Assembly (NCBI GenBank): GCA_049999725.1
Contig: JBNGIS010017731.1
Coordinates: forward strand, 1-22,486
Direction: 5' to 3'
Length of the DNA stretch: 22,486 nt
From: Haplomitrium mnioides
Lineage: Eukaryota > Marchantiophyta > Haplomitriopsida > Calobryales
The notes under the pieces were generated by a model. The model did not search any database. It was not told the origin of the DNA and worked only from the letters and a program-made list of their open reading frames with translations. Shown here piece by piece: positions 18,401 through 22,486 of the stretch. Both the position numbers and the translations under genes were made by a program. Every line of letters begins with the position of its first letter. Positions within the stretch are counted from its first letter, which is position 1.

Positions 18401-19375
18401 ACCTACTAAACAAAGGCAAGACCCTAGGGATGACAATGTAAACTAGCTAGTTTCAAAAACAAAGATATAACAATGAAGGCTACTAAAGAGGAGTAACAAA
18501 AACAAAGGAGACTACAAGACCCGATAGAAAACCAATAGATCAAAGACAACGAGAGTACAAAAATGAAGCAACTTTGTCTCTTATCATAAAATAGGAGATT
18601 TATAACAGTGGACAATAGAAGGTCCTACTGATAGAACAAGGGAACAAAAGTAGAAATGATAGATAGGACTACAATGATGAGTAATGAATGCCCTTTTAGT
18701 ATGATAGAGGCTAGACAGGTTGACAAACTTCAAAACAAAAACTATGGTTTTTTTTAATCCAAACAAGAAGTAGTTGAGTAAAAACTGGATCTATAATCGT
18801 AGAGTTTTGATTCACATGTGAGGTTAGACAAGAGACTTCAGAACTACACAAGAGCTGGGAGACTACAAAAGGTGCTTAGATTGAATCTCGTAGGGAGGGT
18901 ATAATATGACTTTATGAGAGTCAAACCAACGGTCACAATCAAAGCAAAGAGGTGGAAACAAGTAAAAAATAAAGAGGCCTTATAGAAGTGTCAGCCGGAC
19001 TTGAAGGTTCTTTGTCAAAATTTTCAAAAAAATAGGTGCGTAGCCATGCACATTCTCTATTTTTAGTCAAATAGATATCCAGTGGATATCAAAGGACTCA
19101 GAATATGCTCAAAGAGAATGAAATGATCAAGGTCCTGACCTATAGATGGATGGATTGAGGAGCAAAAAAGAAAATGAGTGAGGGAAAGTATGGAAGAGAA
19201 AAATAAAGACAATTTAAAAAATAAATTTCTGCAAAACTAATCTAATGTTGAGGGACAAGTAGCCCCTACTCCACGATCGAATTGTTGAAGGACATCTGAC
19301 CCCAGAGAACTTTGTCGAATGCCAAGGTGGAGCCCTAGACTAGGTACGTCCAAGGGCGAGCTAGGATAGAGCAGG
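18400..19375. other. Stretch without a recognisable gene
   Basis: Mixed AT-rich sequence. ORFs on the minus strand (18424-18615, 18584-18766) are short, low in charged residues and match nothing. 19250-19375 is somewhat GC-richer (CCCCTACTCCACGATCG...) and could be the end of another element or an upstream part of the LTR that follows; TGTTGAGGG at about 19249 is an alternative LTR start. Confidence 0.45.
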
Positions 19376-19753
19376 TGTAATACTACAAGCATAAGGTTGT
19401 GCTATTTATAAGAAAATAGAGAGGAGTGAAGGAAGTGGTAGTGAGTCGCTTTTAGGTTACTTGCATTTGAAGTTACTTTTGTCACAGAGTCATCTTTAGG
19501 GCTGAAATGAGAAGTGACTTGCAAGTGAAGAAAGAGGGATGACACCCTATTCTCTTCTATAAATAGAAGGGCTTCTTAGCCCCACTCCTCATTTTAGAGT
19601 TCCTCTTGAATCAATTGGGCTCTTTGGTTTCTTGGCTTTTGCTTGCACTCTTGGTCTTAGCTTGGACCTTGAGTTGCTTTTGGTTGAAGAACTCTATTAG
19701 AGTTCACCATGAATTCTTACTCATTTGGATTTGGTCTTTGAGATTGTTTTACA
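19376..19753 (+). repeat. Ty3/gypsy 5' LTR (about 378 bp)
   Basis: It starts TGTAATAC and ends GTTTTACA, giving a 5-bp terminal inverted repeat TGTAA/TTACA. The end lies one base before the PBS, and a TATA box lies inside at a sensible distance. The 3' end is firm because of the PBS; the 5' end is chosen from the inverted repeat and cannot be checked without the 3' LTR. Confidence 0.65.
19558..19566 (+). promoter_or_regulatory. LTR TATA box
   Basis: TATAAATAG, a consensus plant TATA box, lies about 195 bp before the LTR end. Transcription of the element would start some 30 bases downstream, leaving an R-U5 of about 160 bp. Confidence 0.65.
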
Positions 19754-19754
19754 T

Positions 19755-19772
19755 TGGTATCAGAGCCACGAT
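19755..19772 (+). other. Primer-binding site for initiator tRNA-Met
   Basis: TGGTATCAGAGCC is the standard plant PBS complementary to the 3' end of initiator tRNA-Met. It lies one base after the LTR end CA. First-strand cDNA would start here. Confidence 0.92.
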
Positions 19773-19792
19773 TTGCTTTTGGTGTGAACTAC

Positions 19793-20483
19793 ATGGAGAG
19801 TCAAGAGGAGGTGATTCAAACAATGGAACAACAACTTGAAAATCTTTCACGCCCTTTGGAAGTAGGAATAAAAGAAAGAGCAATGTTTTGAGAAGAAGAG
19901 AGTTATAGACGATTTCCAACACCAAAAGTATATGATGGAAAGGTGACTTATGGTGTTTGTGAGAGCTTTATTTCTGATTGTGAATAATATTTTGAAGCTA
20001 CAAACATTTCTATTTGCGGCAAGCCAATTAGAAGGAGTTGCAAAGACTTGGTGGAGACATCAAATAGAATAAACACAACGTGGATTTGTTGCTCCTATTG
20101 TTTCTTGGCATGAGTTCAAACAAGGAGTGATTTCAAGATTTAGAGTTAAAAATGCTTCAAAAGTAGCAAGAGATCAATTGGCCGAATTGAAGCAACTTGG
20201 TATAGTGAGAAGTTATGTGACACATTTTCAAGATACAATTATGCAAATTCTTGATATAAGAGAAGAAGAAGCACTAGACCACTTTGTTCGTGGATTAAAG
20301 CCTCGCACGAGAATTGAAGTTACTATGAGAGAGCCTACTCAATTAGAAGAAGCAATGCGTATGGTGGAGAGACATGACTCATTACTCACGACTATAGAAG
20401 TTGGATCTCGTCCTCGACCATTCGAACAATGTTCTCAAAACCTTGCAAGCTCTAATGGAATTAAAATTCCAACAAGAATTTGA
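19793..20483 (+). pseudogene. Ty3/gypsy gag (broken, zinc knuckle missing)
   Basis: The first ATG after the PBS (19793) opens MESQEEVIQTMEQQ. After in-frame stops near 19890 and 19984 and a frame change near 20010, the capsid domain continues in the pol frame: QLEGVAKTWWRHQ (about 20025-20063), WHEFKQGVISRFRVKNASKV, QLAELKQLGIVRSYVTHFQD, EEEALDHFVRGLKPRTRIEV and REPTQLEEAMRMVERHDSLL. This is the Retrotrans_gag pattern. Only about 40 codons separate the capsid end from protease, and no CCHC motif is present, so the nucleocapsid part seems deleted. A TGA at 20481-20483 ends the frame before protease. Confidence 0.85.
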
Positions 20484-20940
20484 GGTACCTTGTTCCATCT
20501 TGATGGTATGATTGAGGAGCACTGTTGTAGAAGGTTGGTCGATAGTGGGAGTTCTGAAAATTTTATGTCACTACGTTTTGCTAAGATAATCAAAGCAAAA
20601 TATAGGCCTATCAAGGGAAGTGTTGTGACTATGGCTGATGGCCAAAAGAATGATGTGTTTTGCTCTCAAAAGTCATTCCTTCTAAGGATTGGAAAAGAGT
20701 ATACAAAATCTATGCAATTTGTTATTGTATTTGTATAATATGACATCATTTTAGGATTGCTTTGGCTTGAAGAAATGTTCGCTCAATTTGATTGGAGAAA
20801 ACAACAAATTCAAGTTACCTTACAAGGTAAGAAAATTCTTTTGGGGTGTTCGAGATTGTTGGTGAAAAAGTCTAAATCTGTTCAACATGTTCATTCGGTG
20901 GCACAAGAGTTACTTGTCTTTGTTGTTTGGATTAAGCCAA
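20484..20940 (+). pseudogene. Ty3/gypsy aspartic protease (broken)
   Basis: The protease cleaves the gag-pol polyprotein. Visible: HLDGMIEEHCCRRLVDSGSS with ENFMS (catalytic DSGS at 20541-20552), VVTMADGQKND, QKSFLLRIG, then after a TAA at 20736-20738 the second conserved block YDIILGLLWLEEM (cf. YD.ILGM.WL) and FDWRKQQIQV. The frame equals that of gag and RT. The catalytic Asp is kept, but the stop between the two blocks inactivates the gene. Confidence 0.85.
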
Positions 20941-21640
20941 TCATGGACTTGAGTAAGGAGGGGGGAGAAGGTGTGCCTACCTTAATGATAGATGATATTT
21001 TGAAAGAGTTTGCGGATGTGTTTCCAGAGGATTTACCAAAGGGGTTACCAGACGATCGAGGAATGTCTTTTCCGATTGAGTTGATACCAAAAATCACTCT
21101 TTATAATCGACCGTTATATCGGCTATCACCAAAAGAATTGGAAGAGCTTCGCAAGACCTTGACGGATCTTCTTGAGAAGGATTTTATTCAACATAGTACT
21201 TCTCCTTGGAGAGCTCCGGTATTATTTGTACCAAAAAAAGATGGTGGATTTTGTCTTTATATAGATTATTGAGGAATTAACAATCAAACAATGAAGAATG
21301 CCTATCCTCCACCTCGCATTGATGATTTATTGGATCAATTATGTGGTGCAAGATTCTTTTCCAAGTTGGATCTTTGAAGTGGCTATTGGTAAATTCCAAT
21401 CAAGCCAAATGATGTACCAAAGACATCTTTTCGCACAAGGTATGGGCATTTTGAATGGAAAGTTCTTACATTTGGTCTTACTAATGCTCCAGCAATATTT
21501 ATGGATCAAATGCATCCAGTTTTTGATGGGTTATTGGATAAGTCAGTGTTGGTATTTTTGGACGATATCCTTATCTTAAGTGCAAGAAGTCTAAGTGTGA
21601 GTTTTGAAAGTAAGAAGTGACTTATCTAGGGCATAAAGTG
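20941..21640 (+). pseudogene. Ty3/gypsy reverse transcriptase (broken)
   Basis: Visible blocks: FADVFPEDLPKGLPDDR and FPIELIPKITLYNRPLYRLS (entry region), ELRKTLTDLLEKDFIQHSTS with PWRAPVLFVPKKDGGFCLYI, then after a TGA (21270-21272) [20 protein letters not shown] with FSKLDL, a TGA (21375-21377) at the R of DLRSGY, a TAA (21390-21392), [14 protein letters not shown], and FLDDILIL (catalytic Asp pair at 21561-21566). All are in one frame. The normal stretch of about 20 residues after the catalytic motif (to KKSKCEF) is missing, and the frame shifts there (21579-21581). This is RVT_1 of the Ty3 type. Confidence 0.92.
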
Positions 21641-22347
21641 TCTACGGATGGCATCAAGATGGAGGAAGAGAAAATCAAGTCTATTGTAGAGTGGCCAACA
21701 CCAAATGATGCAAATGATGTTCAAGCTTTTAATGGATTAACAAGTTTTTATCGTAGATTCATTCACTACTATGCTCATATTGTTGCACCACTTATGTTTT
21801 TACTAGGGAAGGATGCAAAGTTCAAATAGACAACCAAGGAGCAAGTGGTATTTCAACAACTCAATGATACGATGACATCTCGTCCAATTCTACAACCATG
21901 TGAGCTAAAGAGGCGTTGCATAGTTGATTTTGATGCCTCTGATTTTGCTATTGGAGCGGTTTTACAACAAGAGTTTGAGGATGGACTTCATCCAATTGCA
22001 TTCATGTCATGCCGATTGAATGTGGCGTAGAGAAATTATTCTACAAGAGATCGAGAGAAATTAGCAATGGTTTATGCTTTAAGATGTGGAGACACTATTT
22101 TTTGGGTAAACATATACTTATGTATACAGACCACAAGCCATTGCTTGAAGCAATCCACTTGGAAAATATGAAAAGTCGTCATCATCGATGGGAAGATCAA
22201 CTACAACTCTTTGATTTTAAGTTGGAGTACAAGCTGGGAAGGTTTCACATTATTTCATATGCATTGTCTTGTAGATCGGAGATAGCAAATGCTAGTATGT
22301 TACATCTTGATGAAGCAACATGTGACGGCTTTCGACAAAAGTTATAA
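21617..22347 (+). pseudogene. Ty3/gypsy RT thumb/connection and RNase H (broken)
   Basis: [33 protein letters not shown] and SFYRRFIHYYAHIVAPLMFL form the usual connection after RT. RNase H follows: CIVDFDASDFAIGAVLQQEF (first catalytic Asp near 21926-21934), HPIAFMS, a TAG at 22028-22030 where Glu is expected, RNYSTRDREKLAMVYAL, then an apparent 1-base loss near 22080 and, in another frame, WRHYFLGKHILMYTDHKPLL (Asp at 22129-22131), HHRWEDQLQLFDFKLEYK and FHIISYALSCR (cf. .VADALSR). The final D of VADALS is Y here. Confidence 0.9.
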
Positions 22348-22486
22348 GAAGACGTCTTCTTTACTCTTGTTAGTGCACGTTTGGTGGTCCAAGATAGTGA
22401 TTATCATACCTTTTCCATTTGGGATGGTATTCTCTATCAAGGCCATCAAATATATGTTCCTCAAGATGATGCTCATTGAATGGCAC
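22348..22486 (+). pseudogene. Start of Ty3/gypsy integrase region (window-truncated)
   Basis: After a TAA at 22345-22347 the same frame reads IWDGILYQGHQIYVPQDD, the segment that precedes the H2C2 zinc-binding domain of Ty3/gypsy integrases (cf. .LLYK.GR..VP). The zinc ligands and catalytic core would lie beyond the window. Confidence 0.7.

Larger units (their letters stand above)
19376..22486 (+). mobile_element. Ty3/gypsy LTR retrotransposon, 5' part (runs off window)
   Basis: The order 5' LTR, PBS, gag, protease, RT, RNase H and integrase start is that of Ty3/gypsy, with integrase after RT. The reading frame is that of a fused gag-pol from 20019 to 21578, with stops. It is broken by stops, small indels and at least two internal deletions (before protease, and after the RT catalytic motif). 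Integrase and the 3' LTR lie beyond the window. Confidence 0.88.

Noticed and set aside
19249-19375. TGTTGAGGG at about 19249 as the start of the gypsy LTR
   Set aside because: TGTAA at 19376 gives a 5-bp inverted match to the LTR end TTACA, whereas TGTTG does not match beyond TG. Kept as an alternative only.
20891-21097. Minus-strand ORF within the gypsy RT
   Set aside because: Shadow of the RT reading frame on the plus strand.
1-22486. CRISPR arrays, riboswitches, bacterial operons, rRNA genes
   Set aside because: The content is that of a plant nuclear genome. The direct repeats seen have no spacer pattern of the CRISPR kind, and no conserved rRNA or riboswitch core is visible.

Overview
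The window is nuclear DNA of a seed plant. It has no intact host gene and is filled with old, broken LTR retrotransposons and the tandem repeats around them. The evidence is a Ty3/gypsy gag-pol with a plant-type initiator-tRNA-Met primer-binding site and a TATAAATAG box, a Ty1/copia integrase-RT-RNase H remnant of a common plant lineage, and long AT-rich filler. The age and nesting of the elements would suit a repeat-rich giant genome such as a conifer, but that is inference only; nothing here fixes the species.

Layout. 1-540: AT-rich sequence starting with a (TA)n run. 541-3550: a GC-richer, apparently non-coding block with three separate tandem-repeat families and repeated ACGTGGC-type (G-box/ABRE-like) cores. 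3573-4052: an array of about 110-bp repeats, cut off exactly where a putative copia LTR begins. 4053-7640, minus strand: a truncated Ty1/copia element (LTR, polypurine tract, RNase H, RT, integrase remnant), whose RT carries a roughly 300-bp insert with three 48-bp repeats. 7640-10529, minus: a decayed Ty3-like gag with two CCHC zinc knuckles, joined in the same reading frame to the copia integrase. 10530-10990: its leader.

About 10990-18400 is two diverged tandem copies of a unit of about 3.65 kb plus a short third start. Each copy holds a (CT)n tract and, on the minus strand, a broken ORF of about 700 codons for a protein I do not recognise: a conserved N-terminal domain followed by a long coiled-coil-like tail. 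This pair is the best candidate in the window for something undescribed. One reading is a non-autonomous LTR element whose LTRs are shared between neighbouring units. 18400-19375 holds nothing recognisable.

19376-22486, plus strand: the 5' part of a Ty3/gypsy element (5' LTR, TATA box, PBS, gag, protease, RT, RNase H and the start of the integrase zinc-binding region), cut by the window end. Its reading frame is essentially continuous from 20019 to 21578 except for in-frame stops. In the RT, the three stops can all be explained by C-to-T changes.

Nothing here works as a pathway. The genes are remnants of autonomous elements (gag for particles, protease, RT/RNase H for cDNA, integrase for insertion), plus one unexplained repeated ORF family.
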